From: Streptomyces sp. Ru71
GTDB taxonomy: Bacteria > Actinomycetota > Actinomycetes > Streptomycetales > Streptomycetaceae
DNA length: 39,278 nucleotides
Assembly (NCBI RefSeq): GCF_002920535.1
Contig: NZ_PQSS01000069.1
Span: forward strand, 1 to 39,278
Direction of reading: 5' to 3'
Shown here: one piece after another, positions 30,115 to 37,150 of the stretch
How positions within the stretch are numbered: the stretch's first letter is position 1
Layout of the letters: every line of letters starts with the position of its first letter
The notes under the pieces: generated by a model
What the model was told of the DNA's origin: nothing
Databases searched by the model: none
What the model saw: only the letters and a program-made list of their open reading frames with translations
Translations under genes and position numbers: made by a program

Positions 30115-30318
30115 GTCACCGTCCCGCGCGGGGCGTGCCGGCGCGGTGCCGCGTCACCGCCCCGCGCGGGGCGTGCCGGCGCGGTCCCCCGTCACCGTCC
30201 CGTGCAGGGTGTGCCGGTGCGGTCCCCCGTCACCGTCCCGTGCAGGGTGTGCCGGTGCGGTCCCCCGTCACCGTCCCGTGCAGGGTGTGCCGGTGCGGTC
30301 CCGCGTCACCGTTCCGCG
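30115..30318. repeat. 38-bp tandem repeat array
   Basis: Five full copies of a 38-bp unit begin at 30115, 30153, 30191, 30229 and 30267, each starting GTCACCG, plus a partial copy at 30305. Copies 3 and 4 are identical, copy 5 differs from them by one base, and copies 1-2 form a more GC-rich variant. The last partial copy contains the stop codon of the FN3 lipoprotein gene. 38 is not a multiple of three and no frame is gene-like. There are no variable spacers, so it is a minisatellite. Confidence 0.93.
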
Positions 30319-31277
30319 CCCGTCGTCACCGTCCGCTCCGGCGACCAGCCGCCCCAGGTGCCGTCCGGCAGCCGGGCCCGCAGCCGCACCCGGTGGCTGA
30401 CCCCGGCCGCGTTCCCGGCGTAGAAGCTGTAGCTCGCCCGGTCCCGCGGCGCCTGCCCGCCCCACACCACCGAGGTCGCCGTCCGGCCGTCGAGCTGCAC
30501 CTGGTACTCGGTGACCGTCCCGTCGGTGCGCGGCACGTCCCAGGACAGGTCCAGGTAGTACGCGCCGTCCGCCTCGTGGCTCGCGGCCCGGAAGGCGCCG
30601 GGCGCGGTGGCCCGGCCGTCGTTCCCGCCGGGGGCCGTGGTGAGGACGAGCGGTCCGGCGGCGGGGGAGAGGTTGTCGGCCGCGTCCCGGGCCCGCACGG
30701 TGAAGGAGTACCGGGTGCCGGGCCGCAGACCGGTGACGACGGTCGCCGTCTGGGTCCCGCCCACGCTGTGGATCTTCACACCGCCCTGGTAGACGTCGTA
30801 CGACACCACCTTCCGGTCGTCACGGGCGGCCGTCCAGGACAGCTGGACCGCTGTGCTCCCGGCGTCGCGGCCGGTGAGCCGGCCGGGCCGGCCCGGTGCC
30901 GAGCGGTCCGCGGCCGTCGCGGCCGGTGTCGTCGCGGTGACCTCACGGCTGGGCGGACCGAGCCGTCCGGCCCGGTCGCGGGCGCGCACCGAGAAGACGT
31001 ACGTCGTGGACGGGCGCAGCCGGGTGACGTCCACCATGTGCTCGCCGGCCGGCACCCGCGCCACCCTGGCCCGGTCCCGGTACACCTCGTACTCGCGCAC
31101 TCCGCCTGCGGCCCGCACGGCGTTCCACATCACATGGACGCTGGTCGCGCTGCCGGCGGTCGCCGTGACCCCGCCCGGCGCCCCCGGCAGCGCCCCGCTC
31201 TCCGTGTCGTCCGCGCCGGCCCACCCGCAGGACGCGACCAGCAGCAGGACCACCGCGTACAGCACCACGCGTCGCAC
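30306..31277 (-). CDS. Fibronectin type III lipoprotein
   Basis: 323-aa lipoprotein. GTG 31277 with GGGAGG at 6 nt gives MRRVVLYAVVLLLVASCGW, a signal with lipobox V14-A-S-C17; longer starts would bury the lipobox. Three FN3 domains follow: about 35-125 (PGGVTATAGSATSVHVMWNA ... SREVTATTP), 135-225 (PGRLTGRDAGSTAVQLSWTA ... PLVLTT) and 235-322 (AFRAASHEADGAYYLDLSWD ... ERTVTT). These are adhesion/spacer modules normally found on glycan-degrading enzymes, but no catalytic domain is present. The last codons lie in the partial copy of the 38-bp repeat. Confidence 0.88.
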   Translation of the reverse strand: MRRVVLYAVVLLLVASCGWAGADDTESGALPGAPGGVTATAGSATSVHVMWNAVRAAGGVREYEVYRDRARVARVPAGEHMVDVTRLRPSTTYVFSVRARDRAGRLGPPSREVTATTPAATAADRSAPGRPGRLTGRDAGSTAVQLSWTAARDDRKVVSYDVYQGGVKIHSVGGTQTATVVTGLRPGTRYSFTVRARDAADNLSPAAGPLVLTTAPGGNDGRATAPGAFRAASHEADGAYYLDLSWDVPRTDGTVTEYQVQLDGRTATSVVWGGQAPRDRASYSFYAGNAAGVSHRVRLRARLPDGTWGGWSPERTVTTGAER

Positions 31278-31325
31278 GACGTGCCTCCCGGGTCGCGGAA
31301 ACGCCGTCCACCGGTCCGACGGAAA

Positions 31326-31337
31326 TGGTCCGGACCA
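31326..31337. promoter_or_regulatory. Palindrome TGGTCCGGACCA
   Basis: Perfect 12-bp palindrome 49 bp upstream of the FN3 lipoprotein start. The same GGTCCGGACC half-sites recur, spread by 8 nt, at 31403-31426, so one regulator may bind both. Confidence 0.55.
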
Positions 31338-31402
31338 ATACTCACCCACTATGGGGTCGGTGACGCGCTCACATCAAGAAGGAAGACGCGGTGTGCGGCC
31401 GG

Positions 31403-31446
31403 CCGGACCATCGGACGTTGGTCCGGTGCGAAGGCTTACGTATGCT
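31403..31446 (+). promoter_or_regulatory. Orphan promoter with operator
   Basis: TTGGTC (31418-31423), 17 nt, then TATGCT (31441-31446) is a good promoter pair pointing right, where no plus-strand gene follows. CCGGACCA (31403-31410) and TGGTCCGG (31419-31426) form an 8-bp inverted repeat covering the -35. Confidence 0.45.
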
Positions 31447-31452
31447 GAGGCT

Positions 31453-31620
31453 CCGAGCGGCCGAACTCTCCTGGAGGGCTGGGGAGTTCGGCCGCGGGCG
31501 CGGACCGCTGTCGTCGCTGTTGCCGCGCCGGACGCGGGCGGCCGGAAGGCCGGAGCCGAGACACGCTCGGCCCTCCGGCCGCCTGGCGGACCGTCAGATC
31601 CCGTGTACCGTACGGGGTTT
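31453..31620 (+). ncRNA. Possible small RNA in dha/FN3 gap
   Basis: Starting about 7 nt after TATGCT, the sequence folds into a 15-bp hairpin (31457-31471 with 31481-31495, one wobble), then a 13-bp hairpin with a 2-nt bulge (31548-31560 with 31566-31580), and ends in CCCGT...ACGGGG followed by TTT (31600-31620). No convincing ORF is present, and the 380-bp gap 31278-31657 has no gene. The first two hairpins could instead be terminators of the dha operon on the minus strand, 80-200 nt past its stop. Confidence 0.3.
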
Positions 31621-31657
31621 CGCCGGGACCGGGGCCGCACCGGCGGCCCCGCGCTTC

Positions 31658-32068
31658 TCACACCTTCCGGTAGTCGTACGCCTCCCGGGCCGCCGTCTCC
31701 ACCGCCTCCAGATCGGCGCCCGTCGCGGCCGTGACCACCGCCGCGACCGCGCCCTCCACGAACGGCGCGTCCACCAGGCGGGCCCCATCCGGCAGTTCGT
31801 CCCCCTCGGCGAGCAGCGCCTTCACCGTCAGGACGGCGCTGCCGAGGTCCGTGAGCAGGGCGACCCCGGCGCCGCGATCGACCGAGGCGGCCGCCGCCGC
31901 GATCAGCTCGGCGCTCGTGCCGAGACCCCCGCCCTCGGTGCCGCCCGCCGGGGCCACGGGCACCGCCGCACCGCCGCCGGACAGCGCCTTCGCCAGCCTG
32001 GCCACCGACTCCGCCACATCGGCGCTGTGGGACACCAGCACGATCCCGACCAGCTTGTCGTCACTCAC
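31658..32068 (-). CDS. dhaM: DhaM, PTS-type phosphotransferase subunit
   Basis: 136-aa EIIA(Man)-like domain that takes phosphate from HPr and passes it to the ADP bound on DhaL. GIVLVSHS holds the phosphorylated His14; GVALLTDLGSAVLTVKALL is the second family block. It lacks the HPr and EI-like extensions of the E. coli DhaM, so it must use the general PTS. GTG 32068 overlaps the dhaL stop by 8 bp (GTGAGTGA). Last gene of dhaKLM. Confidence 0.92.
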   Translation of the reverse strand: MSDDKLVGIVLVSHSADVAESVARLAKALSGGGAAVPVAPAGGTEGGGLGTSAELIAAAAASVDRGAGVALLTDLGSAVLTVKALLAEGDELPDGARLVDAPFVEGAVAAVVTAATGADLEAVETAAREAYDYRKV

Positions 32069-32660
32069 CGTTGGCCTCCGCGAGAGCCGCGATCAGCAGG
32101 GCCGACGAGGTCGCCCCCGGGTCCTGGTGTCCGATGCTGCGTTCACCGAGATAGCTGGCCCGCCCCTTGCGGGCCTGCAGCGGCGTGGTGGCCTCGGCGC
32201 CCTGCGCGGCGGCCGTGCGTGCGGCGGCGAAGCCGTCGCCGAGCGCGTCGAGCGCCGGGACCAGCGCGTCGATCATGGTCTTGTCGCCGGGCGCGGCACC
32301 GCCCAGCGTCATGACCGCTTCCACTCCGGTCCGCAGGGCCTGCGCGAACTGCTCCTCGCTGACCTCGGCGGCGTCGCCGAGCGCCTTGCCGGTACGGCGC
32401 AGCAGGGTGCCGTACAGCGGCCCCGACGCCCCGCCGACCTTCGAGATCAGCTGCTTCGCCGCGAGCATCAGCACCGCGCCGGGCGTGTCGGGAGCCTCCT
32501 CCCGCAGCGCGGCCGTCACCGCGGTGAGCCCGCGCTGCATGTTGGTGCCGTGGTCGGCGTCCCCGATGGCCGAGTCGAGCGCGGTGAGGTGTTCGGCCTC
32601 GCGGTCCACGGACGCGGCGGCCACCGTCAGCCAGCGGCGGAAGAAGTCGGCGTCGAGCAC
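32061..32660 (-). CDS. dhaL: DhaL, ADP-binding dihydroxyacetone kinase subunit
   Basis: 199-aa helical subunit holding Mg-ADP that is rephosphorylated by DhaM. The metal-binding acidic motif is D29-SAIG-D34-A-D36-HGTNM, and KVGGASGPLYGTLLRR and GERSIGHQDPGATS are family blocks. GTG 32660 has AAGGAGA at 4 nt; a longer GTG start at 32693 adds 11 residues without a better site. It follows dhaK by 48 nt and overlaps dhaM. Confidence 0.93.
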   Translation of the reverse strand: MLDADFFRRWLTVAAASVDREAEHLTALDSAIGDADHGTNMQRGLTAVTAALREEAPDTPGAVLMLAAKQLISKVGGASGPLYGTLLRRTGKALGDAAEVSEEQFAQALRTGVEAVMTLGGAAPGDKTMIDALVPALDALGDGFAAARTAAAQGAEATTPLQARKGRASYLGERSIGHQDPGATSSALLIAALAEANGE

Positions 32661-32708
32661 GTGATCTCCTTGCGTGGTAGGGATGTCGCTCACCTGCGGA
32701 TCACCGTG

Positions 32709-33701
32709 TCACATGCCCCAGCGCAGCCCCGGCGTGCTCACCGGAGCGTCCCACAGCCGCAGCAGCTCCTCGTCGATCTGGCACAGGGTCACCGAGGCGC
32801 CCGCCATGTCCAGCGAGGTCACGTAGTTGCCGACCAGGGTGCGGGCGACGGCGACACCCCGCTGGGCCAGCACCCGCTGCACCTCGGCGTTGAACCCGTA
32901 CAGCTCCAGCAGCGGCGTCGCGCCCATGCCGTTGACCAGGACCAGGACCGGGCTGCTCGGGCTCATGTCCTCCAGGAGGGCGCCGACCGCGAAGTCCGCG
33001 ATCTCCCCGGAGGTCATCATCGGCCGCCGCTCCCGGCCCGGCTCGCCGTGGATGCCGATGCCCAACTCCAGCTCACCGGAGGGCAGATCGAAGGTCGGGC
33101 TGCCCTTGGCCGGGGTGGTGCAGGCGCTCAGCGCCACGCCGAAGCTGCGCGCGTTCTCGTTGACCTGCCGGGCGATCGACTCCACCCGCTCCAGCGGCTG
33201 CCCCTCGTCGGCGGCGGCGCCGGCGATCTTCTCCACGAACAGCGTGGCCCCCGTGCCGCGCCGCCCGGCCGTGTACAGGCTGTCGGTCACCGCCACGTCA
33301 TCGTTGACCAGTACCTTCGCGATCTGGATGCCCTCGTCCTCGGCCATTTCGGCCGCCATGTCGAAGTTGAGAACGTCGCCGGTGTAGTTCTTGACGATGA
33401 ACAACACGCCCGCGCCGCTGTCCACGGCCGCCGCGGCGCGCAGCATCTGGTCGGGCACCGGTGAGGTGAACACCTCGCCGGGGCAGGCCGCCGACAGCAT
33501 GCCGGGTCCGACGAACCCGCCGTGCAGCGGCTCGTGTCCGGAGCCGCCACCGGAGACCAGCCCGACCTTGCCGGCCACGGGCGCGTCCCGCCGTACGATC
33601 ACCCGGTTCTCGACATCCACGGTCAGCTCGGGATGGGCGGCGGCGATCCCGCGCAGCGCATCGGCGACGACGGTCTCAGGGACGTTGATCAGCATCCTCA
33701 T
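32709..33701 (-). CDS. dhaK: DhaK, dihydroxyacetone-binding kinase subunit
   Basis: 330-aa subunit that binds dihydroxyacetone covalently as a hemiaminal through His218 (GIGIHGEP) and phosphorylates it to dihydroxyacetone phosphate using DhaL-ADP-bound phosphate. SGGGSGHEPLHGGFVG (50-65) is the substrate-loop signature and NYTGDVLNFDMA a further block. ATG 33701 has AGGAGG at 5 nt. First gene of dhaKLM, feeding glycolysis from glycerol or formaldehyde-derived DHA. Confidence 0.95.
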   Translation of the reverse strand: MRMLINVPETVVADALRGIAAAHPELTVDVENRVIVRRDAPVAGKVGLVSGGGSGHEPLHGGFVGPGMLSAACPGEVFTSPVPDQMLRAAAAVDSGAGVLFIVKNYTGDVLNFDMAAEMAEDEGIQIAKVLVNDDVAVTDSLYTAGRRGTGATLFVEKIAGAAADEGQPLERVESIARQVNENARSFGVALSACTTPAKGSPTFDLPSGELELGIGIHGEPGRERRPMMTSGEIADFAVGALLEDMSPSSPVLVLVNGMGATPLLELYGFNAEVQRVLAQRGVAVARTLVGNYVTSLDMAGASVTLCQIDEELLRLWDAPVSTPGLRWGM

Positions 33702-33962
33702 GGGTGCCTCCTGGTGGATTAGCAGGTGGGCCCTCGACTGTATTTTCCCAGGTCGCGCGGGCTTAGGCCAGTTGTCGATCTTGTGGAGGGGGTGGCTCGG
33801 GTCGGGCTCCGGCGGTGCCGGCGCCGGTTCGCTGCCTGCATCGGTGACGGCACGTCAGGTGCGGTGGTCGTCCTCGGCGGATCGGATTCACACTGATAAC
33901 GGCAGTATCGACCTTGCGGCCGGGAAAGGTCACGTGGAGCGGCCCGCCCGCTCGGCCGCGCG
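33702..33962. other. Gap between dhaK and tetR
   Basis: 261 bp without a recognisable gene. On the minus strand TACAGT (33742-33737) is a candidate -10 for dhaK, about 36 nt ahead of its start, with no good -35. AGTATCGACC (33904-33913) is shared with the tetR operator region at 34702-34711. Confidence 0.4.
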
Positions 33963-34643
33963 TCAGCCCGAGATGCGGGCAGCGATGCCGTCGAGGAGGA
34001 AGTCGAGGCCGGTCCGGAAGGTCTCGTCGGCGTCCGGATGGGGGCCGTCGTGCACGACCGAGGCCAGCGCGGGGTACCGGCCGGTGGCGAAGGCCCGCCG
34101 CAGATAGGGCCCGAACGCGGCCTGCCACTGCCTCTTGTCCATCCCGGTGGCCCGCTCGGCACGCCGCTCGGTGATCTCCCGGCGCACCGCGCCGATCACA
34201 TACGCATGGACCGCGGCGACCGCCGGTACGACGACGTCCAGGGCGACGCCGGCCATCGCGGCCAGCACGGCCTCCCCGCCGGCCAGCGTGTTCGGCCCGA
34301 GTTGGGGCCGCCCGCCGATCAGGTCGGCGAGCCATTCGTGCCGGTGGGCGGCCTGCCGGGTGGTCTCGGCGAGGGAGCGCAGCACCTCTCGCCAGTCGTC
34401 TCCGCTGGGCCGGATCTCGGCGTGGACCGCGTCGACCATCAGGTCGAGCAGCTCCTCCTTGGTGTCGATGTAGCCGTACAGCCGCATCGGCCCCACACCC
34501 AGGGCGGAGGCGACCTTGCGCAGCGACACCGCCTCCAGGCCGTTCGCGTCGGCCAGCGCGACCGCCGCTCGTACGATCCGCTCCCGGCTCAGCGGGGCCG
34601 GCACCGGTCGGTCCGGCGGCTCCGGTCGCTCCCACACCAACAT
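33963..34643 (-). CDS. TetR family regulator with tetracycline-repressor-like C-terminus
   Basis: 226-aa repressor. The HTH (about 18-65) has LSRERIVRAAVALADANGLEAVSLRKVASALGVGPMRLYGYIDTKEELLD cut across two helices; the C-terminal all-helical domain (about 80-220) resembles the TetR_C group. ATG 34643 has no Shine-Dalgarno; TATTGT (34656-34651) is 7 nt upstream on the minus strand, so it may be leaderless. It is divergent from a TetX-like monooxygenase with operator repeats between them, suggesting ligand-controlled repression of that enzyme. Confidence 0.92.
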   Translation of the reverse strand: MLVWERPEPPDRPVPAPLSRERIVRAAVALADANGLEAVSLRKVASALGVGPMRLYGYIDTKEELLDLMVDAVHAEIRPSGDDWREVLRSLAETTRQAAHRHEWLADLIGGRPQLGPNTLAGGEAVLAAMAGVALDVVVPAVAAVHAYVIGAVRREITERRAERATGMDKRQWQAAFGPYLRRAFATGRYPALASVVHDGPHPDADETFRTGLDFLLDGIAARISG

Positions 34644-34651
34644 GCCGCTGA

Positions 34652-34725
34652 CAATACAACGCCGTGAGCGATACGGTGTATTGGACCGATACAGCGCATT
34701 GAGTATCGACCGATACAGCGCATTG
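34652..34725. promoter_or_regulatory. tetR/monooxygenase operator region
   Basis: CAATACA (34652-34658) and TGTATTG (34677-34683) form an inverted repeat; TGTAT (34677-34681) and ATACA (34689-34693) a second. GACCGATACAGCGCATTG occurs twice exactly (34684-34701, 34708-34725), a 24-bp period that puts both copies on nearly the same helix face. This is a compact operator array for the divergent TetR. Confidence 0.75.
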
Positions 34726-34735
34726 GGGGCCCACC

Positions 34736-35851
34736 ATGACCATCGCCATCGTCGGAGCCGGCCTGGGAGGCCTGCTCCTCGCCCGCGTACTGCACCTGAA
34801 CGGCATCGACGCCGTGGTGTACGAGCGTGAAGCGTCGCGCGACGTGCGCGGGCAGGGCGGCATGCTCGATCTGCACTCCGGGACCGGTCAGCGGGCGATG
34901 CGCGAGGCCGGCCTGTACGACCGGTTCACCGCGATCGCCCGTCGGGCCGGCCAGGACCTGCGCCTTCTGGAGCCGGACGGCACCCTGCTGCTGCAGGAGG
35001 ACACCCCCGACGACGCCCCGCTCGACCGGCCCGAGGTCGACCGGGCCGATCTGCGCAACCTGCTCCTGGACTCACTCCCGGAACACGCCGTGCGCTGGGG
35101 GTGCGCCTTCGAGTCCGCCGACAACGGCCTGCTGCGCTTCGCCGACGGCAGCAGCGCGGCGTACGGCCTGCTGGTCGGCGCCGACGGAGCGGGCTCCCGG
35201 GTCCGCGCCCTGCTCACCGACGCCCGGCCCGTGCACACCGGCCAGAACGCCGTCGAAATCGGCATTCCCGACATCGACCGCACCCACCCCGACCTCGCGG
35301 CGATGGTCGGGCGCGGCAACTACTGGGTGCTCGGCAACCGGCAGTCCCTGGCGGCGCAGCGCAACGGCGACGGCCGCGTACGCGTCTACCTCAGCTTCTA
35401 CGACACCGGCGAGGACTGGTTCGCCACCAGCGGTATCCCGTTCGACGACCCCGCCTCCGCCCGGGCGCGGCTGATCGAGCTGTTCGCCGGCTGGGACGCA
35501 CGGTTCACCGCACTGATCGCAGCGTGCGACGACACGGTCGTGCCGCGGTCGATCACCACTCTCCCGGTCGGCCTGACCTGGCCGTCCAGGCCGGACGTCA
35601 CGCTGCTCGGCGACGCCGCGCACCTGATGCCGCCGGTGGGGCAGGGCGCCAACATGGCGCTGCTCGACGGCGCCGTGCTCGGCCGCGCGCTGGCCGCGCA
35701 CCGGGACGACTTCGCCGTCGCCGTGAAGGAGTACGAACGCGAGATGTTCGAACGCACCAGCGCGGCCGGCCGGCAGTCCGCGCGGATCCAGGACATCCTG
35801 GCGTCGCCCGACGCGAGCCGGCAGATGCTCGCGTTCTTCCAGCCGGGCTAG
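34736..35851 (+). CDS. TetX-like FAD-dependent monooxygenase
   Basis: 371-aa class A flavin monooxygenase. Dinucleotide motif G7-A-G-L-G-G12, the DG-type motif GLLVGADGAGSRVR (about 144-157) and the second FAD motif GDAAHLMPPVGQGANMAL (292-309), in the spelling seen in TetX-type tetracycline destructases. PF01494-type length; a C-terminal helix ends the chain as in TetX. ATG 34736 has only a weak GGGGG. Divergent TetR regulation suggests induction by its substrate, but aromatic compounds other than tetracyclines are equally possible. Confidence 0.88.
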   Translation: MTIAIVGAGLGGLLLARVLHLNGIDAVVYEREASRDVRGQGGMLDLHSGTGQRAMREAGLYDRFTAIARRAGQDLRLLEPDGTLLLQEDTPDDAPLDRPEVDRADLRNLLLDSLPEHAVRWGCAFESADNGLLRFADGSSAAYGLLVGADGAGSRVRALLTDARPVHTGQNAVEIGIPDIDRTHPDLAAMVGRGNYWVLGNRQSLAAQRNGDGRVRVYLSFYDTGEDWFATSGIPFDDPASARARLIELFAGWDARFTALIAACDDTVVPRSITTLPVGLTWPSRPDVTLLGDAAHLMPPVGQGANMALLDGAVLGRALAAHRDDFAVAVKEYEREMFERTSAAGRQSARIQDILASPDASRQMLAFFQPG

Positions 35852-35856
35852 GGTGA

Positions 35857-35869
35857 CGCCCTTCGGGCG
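35857..35869 (+). terminator. Short hairpin after monooxygenase
   Basis: CGCCC-TTC-GGGCG begins 6 nt past the stop. It is small but very GC-rich, followed by further GC-rich self-complementary sequence. Nothing else is seen in 35870-36004. Confidence 0.45.
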
Positions 35870-36004
35870 GCGCCGGCCCCCGGCGATAGGGAGGGCCCTG
35901 TGGCTGCGCGCCGGGGAGACATGGCTGCGTATCGAGGTGGGAGATCCGGCGACGGCCGGGCAATGAGACTCGGCGGCGCCGGTCACGGCGGCCCCGTGCC
36001 GCTG

Positions 36005-36017
36005 TAGGCTCCGATCC
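36005..36017 (+). promoter_or_regulatory. Leaderless -10 before RpiB-like gene
   Basis: TAGGCT (36005-36010) lies 7 nt before ATG 36018 and there is no Shine-Dalgarno, so a leaderless transcript is likely. Confidence 0.45.
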
Positions 36018-36470
36018 ATGCGGATCTCCGTTTCCTCCGACATGGACGAACCCGTGGCCCGCGCCCTGGTCGCCGAGCTGGGCCGGCGGGGCCACGAGGT
36101 GGTGGCGTACGGGGCGCTGCGGCCCGGTGACGACCCGCAGTGGGCGGCGTGCTCGGAGGCGGCCGCCCGGGAGGTCGCCGAAGGCAGGGCCCAGCAGGCG
36201 GTCGTGTGCTGCTGGACCGGAACCGGCGCCTCCATCGCCGCGAACAAGGTGCCCGGTGTGCGGGCCGCCCTGTGCACCGACGCCGGCACGGCGGACGGCG
36301 CCCGCCGCTGGAACGACGCCAATGTGCTCGCCCTCAGCCTGCGCCTGACCTCCGAGCCGTTGCTGAAGGAGATCCTCGACGCGTGGTTCGCGGCCGAGGC
36401 CGGCGACGACCCCGAGGACCGCGAGAACCTGGCCCGCGTCGCCCGACTGGACGCCGCCCGGCACGTCTGA
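36018..36470 (+). CDS. RpiB/LacA/LacB family protein
   Basis: 150-aa protein of the ribose-5-phosphate isomerase B family. CCWTGTGASIAANKVPGVRA (64-83) matches the family motif C-G-T-G-x-G-x-S-I-A-A-N-K, with Cys64/Cys65 at the catalytic Cys and an inserted Trp, and WNDANVLALSLR (98-109) matches HNDANVLALG but with Trp in place of the active-site His. It may therefore be a sugar-phosphate isomerase with altered specificity or a binding protein. Single gene, probably leaderless. Confidence 0.85.
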   Translation: MRISVSSDMDEPVARALVAELGRRGHEVVAYGALRPGDDPQWAACSEAAAREVAEGRAQQAVVCCWTGTGASIAANKVPGVRAALCTDAGTADGARRWNDANVLALSLRLTSEPLLKEILDAWFAAEAGDDPEDRENLARVARLDAARHV

Positions 36471-36502
36471 CCACGGAGATCCCGGCCAACGGGACCGGGC
36501 TG

Positions 36503-36937
36503 TCAGGCCACCGAAGCCAGCGCCGTCACGCCCAGTGCCGCCAAGGCGATCACCTTCAGCAGCTCGCACGCGATGTACGCGAGGTGGGCCCGCGAGCGCG
36601 GCGCCTCCTCGCCGGCCAGGATCCGGTCGCTGCGCCGGTTGAGCACCGGGCGCACGGCCGCGAGCTGCACCACCAGCAGCACCACGGCGACCGCGGTGAG
36701 CACCGTGACGGCCGTCGTGGGCGACCCGGCCGCCACGGCCACGATCACGGTGACGGCCAGGACCGCCTCGGCGATGTTCAGGGCGCGGAAGACCAGACGG
36801 CCGATGCCGAGGCCGAGCGCGAGCGTCACGCCCGGTGCGCGGAACTTCAGCGGTGCTTCCAGGAACGAGATGGCCAGCACCATGCCCAGCCAGGTGAAGA
36901 CGACCGCGCCCGTCACCGCGGCCGGTCCTGCGTTCAT
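36503..36937 (-). CDS. Four-helix membrane protein, unknown
   Basis: 144-aa membrane protein with four predicted helices: about 5-25, 45-65, 68-90 and 118-142. Between the last two lies the basic loop RPVLNRRSDRILAGEEAPRSRAHL. Similar small integral membrane proteins occur across actinomycetes, resembling DUF1772/DUF4149-like families, which I cannot separate here. ATG 36937 has GGAG at 7 nt. It is divergent from the arylamine N-acetyltransferase gene, 213 bp apart, and convergent with the RpiB-like gene. Confidence 0.78.
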   Translation of the reverse strand: MNAGPAAVTGAVVFTWLGMVLAISFLEAPLKFRAPGVTLALGLGIGRLVFRALNIAEAVLAVTVIVAVAAGSPTTAVTVLTAVAVVLLVVQLAAVRPVLNRRSDRILAGEEAPRSRAHLAYIACELLKVIALAALGVTALASVA

Positions 36938-37114
36938 GTGAGGTCTCCGAGGGGTCTGCACGGCAAGGTACGCGCCCATCCATGTGGTGCGTACACATAT
37001 CTCGGCCTTCGAGTGTGACCGATGTGCCCGCCGCACATGACCGCGGGGTCGGACCCGGGGCCGGCCCGGTGGGACCAGGACCAAAGTCCGAGCCCGGGCC
37101 CGGACCAGCGACGG

Positions 37115-37150
37115 CTGACGGGCGCCGGGTCGGTCCTTAGCGTGAGAGGC
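37115..37150 (+). promoter_or_regulatory. Promoter of arylamine N-acetyltransferase gene
   Basis: CTGACG (37115-37120), 17 nt, TAGCGT (37138-37143), then 7 nt to ATG 37151 with no Shine-Dalgarno: a complete promoter for a leaderless mRNA. Confidence 0.6.

Noticed and set aside
30115..30318. Repeat array considered as a CRISPR
   Set aside because: The 38-bp units are directly adjacent, with no unique spacers and no cas genes.
31391..32314. Plus-strand frame antisense to dhaM/dhaL as the gene for the orphan promoter
   Set aside because: It is a composition shadow of dhaML with no domain; the structured RNA reading explains the start region better.
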